A DNA stretch of 64,000 nucleotides from Saccharina japonica (taxonomy: Eukaryota; Sar; Phaeophyceae; Laminariales; Laminariaceae). Shown here piece by piece: positions 33,801 through 40,415 of this stretch. The stretch is from positions 616,178 to 680,177 of the forward strand of contig MEHQ01001731.1 in the NCBI GenBank assembly GCA_008828725.1, read 5' to 3'. Below the pieces are notes generated by a model. That model was given only the letters and a program-made list of their open reading frames with translations, ran no database searches and was not told the origin of the DNA. Numbering within the stretch: position 1 is the stretch's first letter; the number at the start of each line of letters is the position of its first letter. The translations under genes were made by a program, and so were the position numbers.

Positions 33801-36800
33801 AAACAGGACATCATGTCGGTTCCTCAGGTTTCAGGGGTGTGTCCACCTAACGACCACGAAACGTTCGAGTCCCAGCAGGTCGCATCCGACTGTCTGTGGT
33901 CGGATCCGGCAAAGGGAGACCAGGCAAGAGCTGTATGAGTAGTGATGCGAGCCACGACATGGGGGCAGTTACGGTAGTGGTCCCTGGGTAATGCCGGTTG
34001 CCCGCTATAGTGCCCCTTTGGAATCGCTTGGCACAGATAGGATTCACCAGTGTGGTAGTGTACGGAATAGTGCCGGTTGCCGGTAAAATAGTGCCGGTAT
34101 TGTTTTTTTTTTCGTGGAAGTCGCCGGAATTTTCCATAGGGAAGCCGTGAAAGCTTTCGTGGAAGTGGTGGAAGCTCCCATCGAAGTGATAGAAGCTTCC
34201 ATGACTTCCATGGAAACCTCCGCCGTGGAAACTTCCGAGCAAGTTTCCAAACATCCGTGGAAGTGACAGCTTGAAGAGGGCCTTCGGCCACTAGACAGGT
34301 ATAATGTGGTTCCACGCTGCGCGCTACATGGTCTTTTAATATCCCATTTGTAATTGGTCCACGTTTTGGTAATCGGGATGGGCCCACTTTGGGTGGGACG
34401 TTGTACCAAGCGGAATCAGGGGGTAGATTCATTCAAGCTTCCCTCGCTTCTATGGAAGCTTCCATCACTTTCACGGAAGCTTCTATGGAAGCGATGGAAG
34501 CTTCCATGGAAGCGATGGAAGCACTTCCACGGAAGCTTCCATGGAAGCGATGGAAGCTTCCATGGAAGCGACGGAAGCTTCCATGGAAGCGACGGAAGCT
34601 TCCATGGAAGCGATGGAAGCACTTCCACGGAAGCTTCCATCGACTTCCACGGAAAACAACAGTAGTGTAGGAGACCGCGGTTGCCTCTATAGTGCCGGTA
34701 CTTGTTAGCTGGCGACGCGTGCTACAAAAGAGGAACGTAGCACTTTTTGGCAGAGTTTTTTTCGTTTCTGACTGATCGGGCTCCTTAGCCCCAATTCGTC
34801 GGTCTTTCATCCTTGTGTAGGCAATATTTTTTCATATAATAGGTCGTATCAAGTTACCTGGTAGGCAATATGGAACCCCTACCTTAAGAATAGCATGCTT
34901 CCTGTGTGTTTTGTTGTGTACCACTTGGTAGGTACCATACAAATTTGGGCGGAAATGTAAGGAACCGACTATTTATACCCCAAGCCAACTAATGCAAATA
35001 GTCGGCGATTTGTACATGACGGAGGGGGCCATAGTAAAGCAGGACCTGTCATGTACACAAAAACCTACATATTTCAGTATTGCTACGAAGCACATTTTGG
35101 TCTTGATTAGTATGTCCCGTAATAGTCAGCCAAAACACTCACAGCCCTCTACTATCACGTTTCTTTTTTCTAATTGTCGGGGTATGCTCTTTTTTTTTTG
35201 TCTCCAGGAGGACACGGTTGGACGGACGGGCTTCGGGGAGAGCCTGAGGGGAGGAGGGGCTATCTGTTTCGGGGCCAAAGCTATCGACGACTTCTTGGAG
35301 CAGTGCGACCTGAGCTACATCGTGCGGGCGCACGAGGCGCACTCGGAGGGGGTTTCCTTGAGTAAGGGGGCCAAGGTTTTCACGGTTTTTTCGACGTCGA
35401 AGGACCACGGGCAGGGGAAGGGGGCCATGTGCGGCTGCATCCTGGTTAACCACGACAAAATCCAGGTATGCATGTATTTGGTCACTTAAGCTGCGGTGCG
35501 TATATAGGGGAGTCGCGTTTAGTGCATATTTTTGTTCCAGTTTTTTTTGTTTCCCTCTTCCGTCTCGTACATATTTACTAAAGGGTTGTTTCAACCATTT
35601 TCTTTGGTCGAATAAGCGGTAAGCTCTACTGACGATTCCTTCAAGTATCTATCGCATGTGGGTCCATCCATCATTTCTGGAGTAGAATATCGGATCGTTT
35701 CACATTAACTTCTTGTGGGCGGTGCTTGTCAGTGCCAGAGGGTTGTTCATGGGTCGGGAAAAAAAACTAGCGGGCCAGGCTGGGTCGGACCGGGTCAGGG
35801 TGACCGGACCCGATTTGTGATAATTTTGAAAACCTCCTGGTCCGACCCGACCCGACCCGACCCGACCCGACCCGACCCGACCCGACCCGATCCGGCCCGG
35901 CCCGGCCCGGCCCGGCCCGGCCCGGCCCGACCCGTGAGATTTCGAAAAAGCCCTGATCCGACTTGCGGGTTGAAGTCATGACCCGCGAAGAGCCCTGGTT
36001 AATACTAGCCGATCTGGTGTCCTCACCCAACCGAGCAAGACCAACATTTCCGACGCACACATCGGTCGATGTGTCCTCACCCATCGGGCAACCAAACCTT
36101 TCCGACCGGCGGACCGACCTACCGACGGATGGACGAGGTCGCTACGTAGTGGGCAGGGCGGTGATTTCAGATGACGTGTGGCGACGCATGCTGCATACGA
36201 ACGGTAGAGGTGGACACCATGTTACAGTTTTTATTTCTATACTAATAGTAAGTGATCTATACTATTAGTAAGTCACCCAAAAACTGATTTTGGGAGGCAA
36301 AACAAAAGTGCTACGTATATACCCGGTGAACAATCCCCTTGGCCTTAAGTGTACAAGCGAAAAAAAATTGCAACACAAAACAGGGAATTCCAACGATTTT
36401 TGGGTGTTATAAGGAGCCAGCCCGCGTCATTCAGAAATATTTTCAGCCAAAAAAAGGTACAGTACCTCTGATATCGTAGCACGCGTCTGGTGGGTCCTAA
36501 CTAAGCCTCTACCGACGAACCCGCCCTTCCGACCGGCGGGCCGGCCGGCAGACGTGTCCTTGCCCAATAGACCAACCAATCTTTTCGATCGACACATTGA
36601 CCGGTGTGTCCTCACCTACCGACCAGCCAACCTTTCCGACCGACGTTTTGAGACCGACGGATCGACGAAGTCACTAAGCAGGGTGGTTGTTGTTTAGCCA
36701 CCGTGTGGGGTAGTGTGTCTGTGTCCTTAGTCCTAATATGTCCCTAGTCCCTAACCTACCGACGGACTGACTTTTTCCGACCGACGCATCGATCGGCGTG

Positions 36801-38292
36801 TCGTTACCAAACCGACGAGTCGCCGACCTTTCCGACAGACCGACGGATGGGCCGGTGTGTCTTTACTTACCGACGAGCGAGCCTTTCCGACCGACACATC
36901 GGCTAGCGTATTCTAAAGCTCGGCCGTATTGTATACCGTCTCCCGGAAAATACTACAAGCTAATATTTAGGGGGGGTGTTCAGCAAGGTATACCGGTACC
37001 TGGACTATTTTTTGGTGGGCGTACCGAACTTACCCAAGTGTCGAGTACCGCTATCTGGTTCCTACCCAACCATACTGGAGCGTTCGGTAGGGAATTGAGG
37101 CCTTACTTACCGAACATTACCGAATACTCCACAGGCAGAGTATTTACCGAATGAAACCCCCCGGCATACTTTGGTGTATACCCTACCTAATCACACCCTT
37201 GCAATATAGGTAAGGGATACGTATTTCATCCTATCTATGTATGGTCTCCTAAATAAAATATGTGTAAACCGTGTTTTTTTTTTCTTTCTTCTCCCTGGGA
37301 GTGTTTATGAGTGACCAGCGGTGAAGGTCATGACTGCAACATTGATCGTCGGTTGACAAAGACGAACAGTAAAAGTCTACTATCGGACATAGGCTTATGG
37401 TGTACCACTCTGTCCCGAAATATAAACACCTTCTTGATTGAATATTAATTTACAAACGGTCCTTATATTTCGGTACAGAGTGGTGTGAGTTACCCACCCC
37501 CCACCCCTCAGGAAATTACATTATGCTCGTACGACATTTCGTACTTCGTGTGAATACTGCGTTTCCCCGCTCTCCTTTCGGTGCTACATACAGTAAAATC
37601 CAGTATAATAAGGCTCTCGATATAACAATCCACTGCTGTAACAACGTTTTCGATATAGACTCCTACGAAGTAAACAAAAAAATAATGACCCATTCCTCAG
37701 GTACATAATCATACTAATATATTATACCGGGTGGCGGCAGTAGGGTGCCGAACCGATTCTATAAAAGGGTTTTACCTGGTAGCTATTAAATAGTTGTTGA
37801 CGGTTCGTGTGTGTCTATTATACTCACATGATACCTGCACCTCATACGTGTTGAAGTTCGTTCGGACGAATCTCCTACGACGTACAGATCCAAATTGGGT
37901 CTTCTCCGTCATTCGAGCGGAGAGGCCACTTATAATCCTCATCAATATATACAAAACCCCCCCCCACTCCGCGCGATCGAAGTTTCCCGCGCGGCTTGCA
38001 AAGATGAAATCGACGAGATCCTCGATTTCACACCTGTCGTTTTCATGTTTTTTTTTCTCTACGTGCGTATATACTTCAAGGTATACACTTACGAACGCTT
38101 CGTTTGCCCGCTCCCGTTGGGGGCTACCGTTTAATTGCACTCTCTCCCTCTCTCTGGCAGGTTATCAACCGTTCAGCTCGCTACAGGAACCGGTACGTTC
38201 ACCGAAGGGATAGCTTGTCGCTCGCCAACATCACCCTGGAAGAGAAAGAGAAGCTCGCCAAGATAGGCAAGAAAAGGAGGCCTGTGATATGA
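24640..38292 (+). CDS. PP1-like serine/threonine protein phosphatase, nine exons (5' end missing)
   Basis: Exons are 24640-24802, 25544-25761, 26536-26656, 27451-27585, 28582-28689, 31560-31712, 33807-33923, 35208-35465 and 38161-38292, which splice into one open frame of about 467 codons ending in TGA. Residues 1-54 look like a coiled coil and 55-127 are an unrecognised linker. 128-435 is the PPP catalytic core, with [41 protein letters not shown] and RAHEAH; these cover the metal ligands and phosphate-binding residues known from PP1. The enzyme should remove phosphate from Ser/Thr residues. Where PP1 has the toxin-contact loop SAPNYC, this protein has STSKDHG. A short basic tail follows. 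Introns 5, 6 and 7 appear to begin with GC. The initiator exon upstream of 24640 was not found. The introns hold MITEs, retroposons and minisatellites. Confidence 0.92.
24924..25135 (+). pseudogene. Tandem copy of the end of exon 1
   Basis: A unit of about 205 bp (24717-24922) is repeated at 24924-25135. It includes the last 28 codons of exon 1, the GTGTGG donor and the intron start. The copy has [15 protein letters not shown] and no stop, but no AG acceptor at its left edge. It could only be used by an unusual splice. A third, partial copy of the intronic part is at 25165-25230. Confidence 0.7.
25309..25383 (+). pseudogene. Broken tandem copy of the start of exon 2
   Basis: GTCACCAGCCGCCCAG followed by TTGTTGAAGCGCGAGCATCC copies the acceptor and first ~15 codons of exon 2, which lies 217 bp downstream. 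In the exon frame it reaches TAA at 25369-25371. Use of this decoy acceptor would truncate the protein. Confidence 0.75.
25544..25761 (+). CDS. Phosphatase exon 2: linker
   Basis: Between CCGCGCAG and GTGCGC; 72 codons plus two bases of an AGG codon completed by exon 3. It encodes [19 protein letters not shown] and [19 protein letters not shown]. No known domain is recognised. The frame agrees exactly with both neighbours. Confidence 0.85.
26228..26313. mobile_element. TTAA-flanked MITE (piggyBac-like)
   Basis: TTAA then CCCCTTAAGAACTGGTCCC; right end CAGTTCTGAACGGG followed by TTTTAA. Located in intron 2 of the phosphatase, about 220 bp before exon 3. Confidence 0.7.
26536..26656 (+). CDS. 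Phosphatase exon 3: GDIHG motif
   Basis: Between CTCCTCAG and GTATGT. It completes the split codon and encodes [11 protein letters not shown] and [15 protein letters not shown] and H of GDIHG are metal ligands in PP1, so this exon opens the catalytic core. Confidence 0.93.
26657..27450. other. Intron 3, with tandem repeats
   Basis: 27126-27301 contains four copies of a unit of about 55 bp built from CGCGAAAGAGGGAGAAGAAT and TTAATTAATTTCG. 26865-26880 duplicates TTTGATCTAATTAGAGACGTGC from about 26704. 27060-27110 carries the GACACTGGGTGTACTGG dispersed motif. Confidence 0.6.
27451..27585 (+). CDS. Phosphatase exon 4: GDYVDRG motif
   Basis: Between AAAAACAG and GTGGGT; 45 codons, phase 0 at both ends. 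It encodes [19 protein letters not shown] and FLGDYVDRG. The first D bridges the two metals, and the arginine of DRG contacts phosphate in PP1. Confidence 0.95.
27586..28581. other. Intron 4, with a retroposon and a palindromic motif
   Basis: 27975-28060 contains CGACTATTTATACCCATTCC and CTAATAAAAATAGTCGGCG, an inverted pair that recurs at 34960-35010 (CGACTATTTATACCCCAAGC, AAATAGTCGGCG). 28347-28558 is a + strand C-tailed retroposon ending at a C-run just before exon 5. Confidence 0.6.
28347..28558 (+). mobile_element. C-tailed retroposon in intron 4
   Basis: From CACAAGCGGTTCTTAGTAGG to CATGACATGAGTACCCCCCC. The C-tract ends about 20 bases upstream of the exon 5 acceptor, so the element supplies the pyrimidine tract region. 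Confidence 0.75.
28582..28689 (+). CDS. Phosphatase exon 5: RGNHE motif
   Basis: The acceptor is GTGCACAG; 36 codons encode [16 protein letters not shown] and end FLWQCQ. The following bases are GCAAGA, a GC donor; the paralogue at 3998-3891 has GTGACT at the same codon. The nearest alternative GT (GAG|GTGG, 20 bases on) would break the frame with exon 6. Confidence 0.93.
28935..30240. repeat. 53 bp satellite in intron 5
   Basis: About 24 head-to-tail copies of a unit close to 53 bp with core CCAACTAATCACTAGCCGTG and AAGTCCAGCCAAGGCATGCC. Copies vary by point changes and by loss of the AGTCCAGCC block. No reading frame survives. Confidence 0.9.
30241..30507. other. Intron 5 segment with CAG run
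   Basis: (CAG)7 lies near 30396-30418 within an open frame in both directions. I see no splice-consistent exon, and the phosphatase frame does not need one here. Confidence 0.4.
30508..30624. mobile_element. Palindromic MITE in intron 5
   Basis: GGACCATACGTAGTAAATAG at the left and GTCCTATTTACTACATTAGC at the right, with TCACTAAAAATAGGTAAATA inside. Confidence 0.75.
30930..31330 (+). mobile_element. C-tailed retroposon fragment and long C-tracts
   Basis: 30930-31065 is a 5'-truncated retroposon ending ACATGAGTACACCCCCCCCC. 31271-31313 is an almost uninterrupted C-run of about 40 bases, then CTCCTCCC. Both lie in intron 5. Confidence 0.65.
31560..31712 (+). CDS. Phosphatase exon 6: HGG motif
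   Basis: The acceptor is TTTTCACAG; 51 codons encode [20 protein letters not shown] and [11 protein letters not shown], ending SRIQ. The donor is GCGAGT, a GC type; the paralogue has GTGAGA. The histidine of VHGG is a metal ligand in PP1. Confidence 0.93.
31755..32115 (-). mobile_element. Two C-tailed retroposons and a LINE fragment in intron 6
   Basis: 31755-31960 and 31965-32075 are - strand copies of the second family (CATGGCCGTAGTCGTATG, GGGACGGAACATG). They share a junction where one follows the other's 5' truncation point. 32072-32115 is the LINE block GTACTCATTTGTTGCTTGCC. Confidence 0.65.
32393..32410. other. Assembly gap (18 N)
   Basis: Unknown bases between a G-run and GGGGAGCGTACTC. 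The length is probably unreliable because of the homopolymer on either side. Confidence 0.95.
32415..32605 (-). mobile_element. LINE fragment followed by C-tailed retroposon
   Basis: 32415-32480 is the LINE 3' UTR (CGTACTCATTTGTTGCTTGCC). 32490-32600 is the second family (GCATGGCCGTAGTCGTATGG, GGGACGGAGCATGTCGGG). 32255-32345 just before is a GGTGTTGGT repeat. A + strand fragment of the second family is at 32880-32965. Confidence 0.65.
33010..33806 (+). repeat. Tandem copies of the exon 7 splice acceptor
   Basis: A diverged unit of about 100-220 bp recurs. Each copy ends in (A)ACAGG..CATCATGTCGGT, with ACAG at 33026, 33250, 33394, 33496 and 33628, and finally at 33803, where it is the real exon 7 acceptor. 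Each unit also carries TTTACTGA-TATTGTT, AACGATAAACTAAAA and a CGTCTCC-TTTTT pyrimidine tract. So the 3' splice site plus the first ~5 codons of exon 7 have been multiplied within intron 6. Confidence 0.8.
33807..33923 (+). CDS. Phosphatase exon 7: WSDP motif
   Basis: The acceptor is AAACAG; 39 codons encode [14 protein letters not shown] and [20 protein letters not shown] is the PPP motif preceding the R-G-G-G segment. The donor is most simply CAG|GCAAGA (GC type). The alternative GCT|GTATGA nine bases on is also in phase and would add three residues. Confidence 0.88.
33985..34700. repeat. 'AGCTTCCATGGAAGC' array in intron 7
   Basis: 34440-34650 is a 21 bp tandem repeat whose core AAGCTTCCATGGAAGC is its own reverse complement. 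34105-34260 is a looser block with the same words. The flanks 33990-34090 and 34665-34700 carry GCCGGTTGCC and CTATAGTGCCGGT, the repeat of 9770-10070. Because 21 is a multiple of three, frames are open on both strands throughout; no gene is implied. Confidence 0.8.
34708..35126. mobile_element. Element remnants in intron 7
   Basis: 34708-34790 is a partial 'GACGCGTGCTAC' TIR element (GCGACGCGTGCTACAAAAG, CGGGCTCCTTAG). 34960-35010 repeats the palindromic CGACTATTTATACCC motif of intron 4. 35018-35126 is a diverged palindromic MITE (GGGGGCCATAGTAAAGCAGG ... AGTATGTCCCGTAATAG). Confidence 0.55.
35208..35465 (+). CDS. Phosphatase exon 8: RAH motif and variant loop
   Basis: Between GTCTCCAG and GTATGC; 86 codons. 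It encodes [24 protein letters not shown] and [13 protein letters not shown], ending ILVNHDKIQ. The RAH histidine is a metal ligand in PP1. The position of PP1's SAPNYC loop is occupied by STSKDHG, so the cysteine that reacts with microcystin in PP1 is absent. Confidence 0.95.
35466..35743. other. Intron 8, no feature seen
   Basis: T-rich start of intron 8 with nothing recognisable. Confidence 0.5.
35744..36000. repeat. CCCGA/CCCGG pentamer tract within a dispersed repeat
   Basis: Flanked by GTTCATGGGTCGG and AAGAGCCCTGGTTAATA. The core 35838-35932 is (CCCGA)8 that switches abruptly to (CCCGG)6. The inverted relative at 4178-4355 has only three CCCGA units. Confidence 0.8.
36001..36910. repeat. 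'CTTTCCGACCGACGCATCG' repeat with TIR element inserted
   Basis: 36005-36130 and 36540-36910 hold diverged copies of a 70-80 bp unit with ACCTTTCCGACCGAC and GTGTGTCCTCACC. 36183-36487 is a TIR element (GACGCATGCTGC ... GCACGCGTC) lying inside the array. It keeps an unoccupied version of the site used by the nested MITE at 8422-8512. Confidence 0.65.
36980..37170. repeat. 'TTCGGTA..ACCGAAC' repeat
   Basis: GGCGTACCGAACTTACCC, GAGCGTTCGGTAGGG and TTACCGAACATTACCG match the style of 13540-14260. It begins close to GGTATACCGGTACC. Confidence 0.55.
37403..37484. mobile_element. Stowaway-like MITE in intron 8
   Basis: TACCACTCTGTCCCGAAATA at the left and its inverse (TATTTCGGTACAGAGTGG) at the right, with TA at the edge. 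This is the best-preserved copy, 82 bp. Confidence 0.75.
37485..38160. other. End of intron 8
   Basis: No exon seen. 37960-38040 resembles 21110-21190. The last bases form a good pyrimidine tract, CTCTCTCCCTCTCTCTGGCAG. Confidence 0.45.
38161..38292 (+). CDS. Phosphatase exon 9: C-terminus
   Basis: The acceptor is CTCTGGCAG; 43 codons then TGA at 38290-38292. It encodes [20 protein letters not shown] and a lysine-rich end ([17 protein letters not shown]). The basic tail could serve as a nuclear localisation or docking segment (inference). Confidence 0.92.
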   Translation, partial: VINRSARYRNRYVHRRDSLSLANITLEEKEKLAKIGKKRRPVI

Positions 38293-38347
38293 ATAATCAG
38301 CATATCATACAACATGAATAGACTTTTATTTTATCTGCTGTTACATC

Positions 38348-38353
38348 AATAAA
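38348..38353 (+). terminator. Possible polyadenylation signal
   Basis: AATAAA 56 bases after the phosphatase stop codon. Canonical hexamer and position; not proven. Confidence 0.45.
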
Positions 38354-38404
38354 CCACCTTACCAGATATTATGTTTGAGATTCGACGAGCCCCGAAGTAT
38401 ATAT

Positions 38405-38462
38405 GTTGTTGGTTATATAGCATAGTGAGTAGGCCAGTGGACTATGCCATATAACCAACAGT
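38405..38462. repeat. Short palindrome downstream of the phosphatase
   Basis: TTGTTGGTTATATAGCATAG is followed by CTATGCCATATAACCAACA, a stem of about 18 bp with a loop of about 20 bases. It may be a small foldback element or lie in the 3' flank of the transcript. Confidence 0.6.
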
Positions 38463-38565
38463 TTGTACAGGTTCTTTTTGACCTTATTATGTTTGTACAG
38501 GTCCTTACTAACCGTGTCCGATTGTTTTCTCGTTTTTTTGTTTTGTTTGCTATAGTAACGCGTGC

Positions 38566-39192
38566 CTGGTCGGTGAAAACCCGGCGTGCTACGTACTCCG
38601 TCCTAGTATTGTAGGCATGCGACGTCCTATGGTCGTACGGCATGCGTGGCATGAGACTCATCCGACGGTATCCCCATGTAGGGGTTGCAGTTAGTGTTTC
38701 CCTTCTCAGACTGAGCCCCTCAAAAGTGACCACACCTAACTACCGGCAACTACCGGCTTGTACGTATGGTACTTTTTACTAGTATACTTCGTACCTATGT
38801 TGGCCGGGTTGCGCGAAATAAAAACAAATATTCGAAGGCGTGTTTCGGGGGTGAGATGTAAAGAAAAATCAGGCTCCCACCTCTTCCGTGACAGTGGTCA
38901 TGAGTACCCCCCCCCACCCAACGGCGCTTCGCGCTTGGTGCTAGTAATGTCTGCCTGGTCGGTGAAAACCCGACACGCTTCGTCCCGGCATTGCAGGGAT
39001 GCGAGGGTCCCCTATGGTCACACGACTACGACAATACATGAATATGAAGTACCCCCACCCCCCCCCACCCCCAACTCCCCACAACTGTTGGAGGCGTTTC
39101 TATTAGGAGTAGGAAACGGTGTTCCGTCTCGAAAGGGATGCGTGGTCAATGGTCAAATGACCCGCCAAGGCAAGCAACAAATGAGTACGTCC
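38566..39192 (+). mobile_element. C-tailed retroposons and LINE end
   Basis: 38566-38660 and 38925-39065 are + strand copies of the second family (GCCTGGTCGGTGAAAACCC). 39085-39190 is the LINE 3' UTR (GTCTCGAAAGGGATGCGTGG ... CAAATGAGTAC). Runs of C follow each. Confidence 0.7.
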
Positions 39193-39252
39193 CCGCCCCC
39201 CCCGCCCCGACCCCAACCGCCGCGGGTCGCACGTGCTACGTATCACGACAAC

Positions 39253-39550
39253 AGGGGTCGTCACGGACAGCTACGGAAGGGACGACGACTCTGAAACAGA
39301 CGAGGACGACGATGAGGATAACGAAGACGGGGACGACGAAGACGAAGAAACCCGCGGCGCCTCCCGCAAACCAAGCAGTCAGTCCGACAACAACTTCGAG
39401 GGGCACTACGACCACTCCGTTCGGGACTCCTCCGAAGATGAAGCGAAACATTTTGAAAGCGATGAGGGCTGCGGCGGCAGCGGCGGTGGCGGCGGGGGGG
39501 GCGGGAGTAGTGACGGAAGGCGGGGACGGAGCCGGGAAAGCAGCAGGTAG
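39253..39550 (+). CDS. Acidic candidate terminal exon
   Basis: Begins after ACGACAACAG. It encodes a strongly acidic stretch (DDDSETDEDDDEDNEDGDD), then a Ser/Asn-rich part with HSVRDSSEDEAKHFESDE, a poly-Gly run and an Arg/Ser end (GRRGRSRESSR), with stop TAG at 39548-39550. Acidic and SR-like low-complexity tails are common in nuclear proteins. No 5' exons were found, and an unspliced ORF start is not convincing. The compositional order argues against chance but does not identify a family. Confidence 0.4.
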
Positions 39551-40328
39551 CAGGGTTAGAGTGCTCATCGTCACAGATACAAAGGGGCTATGCTGTGATT
39601 TCACGGGGATATGATAGAGGTCACGCGTACAGTATATAGGTGCGAAATTCGCGAGGCTATGGGCATGATCGCCGGGGATAGGGACCGTGGAAGCAGTCAT
39701 TGTAGCACGGTCAGGCGTTGTATCACGGCGAGACCATGATATGGCAGCCGGGCAGCGGGTTCATTTAAGACGGGGGGAGGCGGGGTTACTCGCGTCTTGC
39801 GATTCTCATGGTTTTGATACCAGGGTAACGAAGCGTTCCCCAAGCGGGGTCGGCAAAAACTCACGCTTTGCGATGCTCGGGGAGTTCCAATATTAAGCAG
39901 CAAGGCGTTTGTCAAGCGGTGTCGGCAAGCATGACGCTTTATGTACGAATGATGCGCAGGAGCTGAATCCCTGGGCAACAGAAGCATTCCCCGAAACATG
40001 ATGTGTTTGCGATGCTCAGGAGTTTAATACGTGAATAACAAGAAGGTGTTCGTTCCCCAAGCGGGGTCGGCGAAACGTGACGCCTTGCCATGCTCAGGTG
40101 TTTTAGTCCCTAGGCAGCGTGTGCCCCGAGCGGAGTCAAGAAAAGAGTGCGCTTGCCGGCACCTTTTCTTGATCGCGACGGCGAGGTTATCCTTGCCATT
40201 TTTTTTCCATGTTGCTGCTGGCAAGAAATAACTCAAACCTGGGCGCACGCACCGGCAACATTGGTCGCAGATCCTGGCGGTAGTAAAGCAAGAGACGATG
40301 TGGACCAGCTTCTACCTACTATGGGCTA
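39551..40328. repeat. Degenerate 'CCCCAAGCGGGGTCGGC' repeats
   Basis: Three loose copies of a unit of about 110 bp occur between about 39825 and 40140. They share GTTCCCCAAGCGGGGTCGGC, ACGCCTTGCGATGCTCAGG and GTTTAATAC. No gene recognised. Confidence 0.5.
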
Positions 40329-40415
40329 TACCACCCTGTCCCGGCCGAAATACAAGGACCGTTTGTATTGAATGTTAAAATACAAACGGTAATTACATTG
40401 TGGGACAAAGTGGTA
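40329..40415. mobile_element. Stowaway-like MITE
   Basis: TACCACCCTGTCCCGGCCGA at the left and TGGGACAAAGTGGTA at the right. The centre has the inverted pair ACCGTTTGTATT / AATACAAACGGT. Confidence 0.65.

Noticed and set aside
34044..34810. Overlapping frames of 70-200 codons on both strands
   Set aside because: They come from a 21 bp repeat, which keeps all frames periodic. The real phosphatase frame splices over this region.
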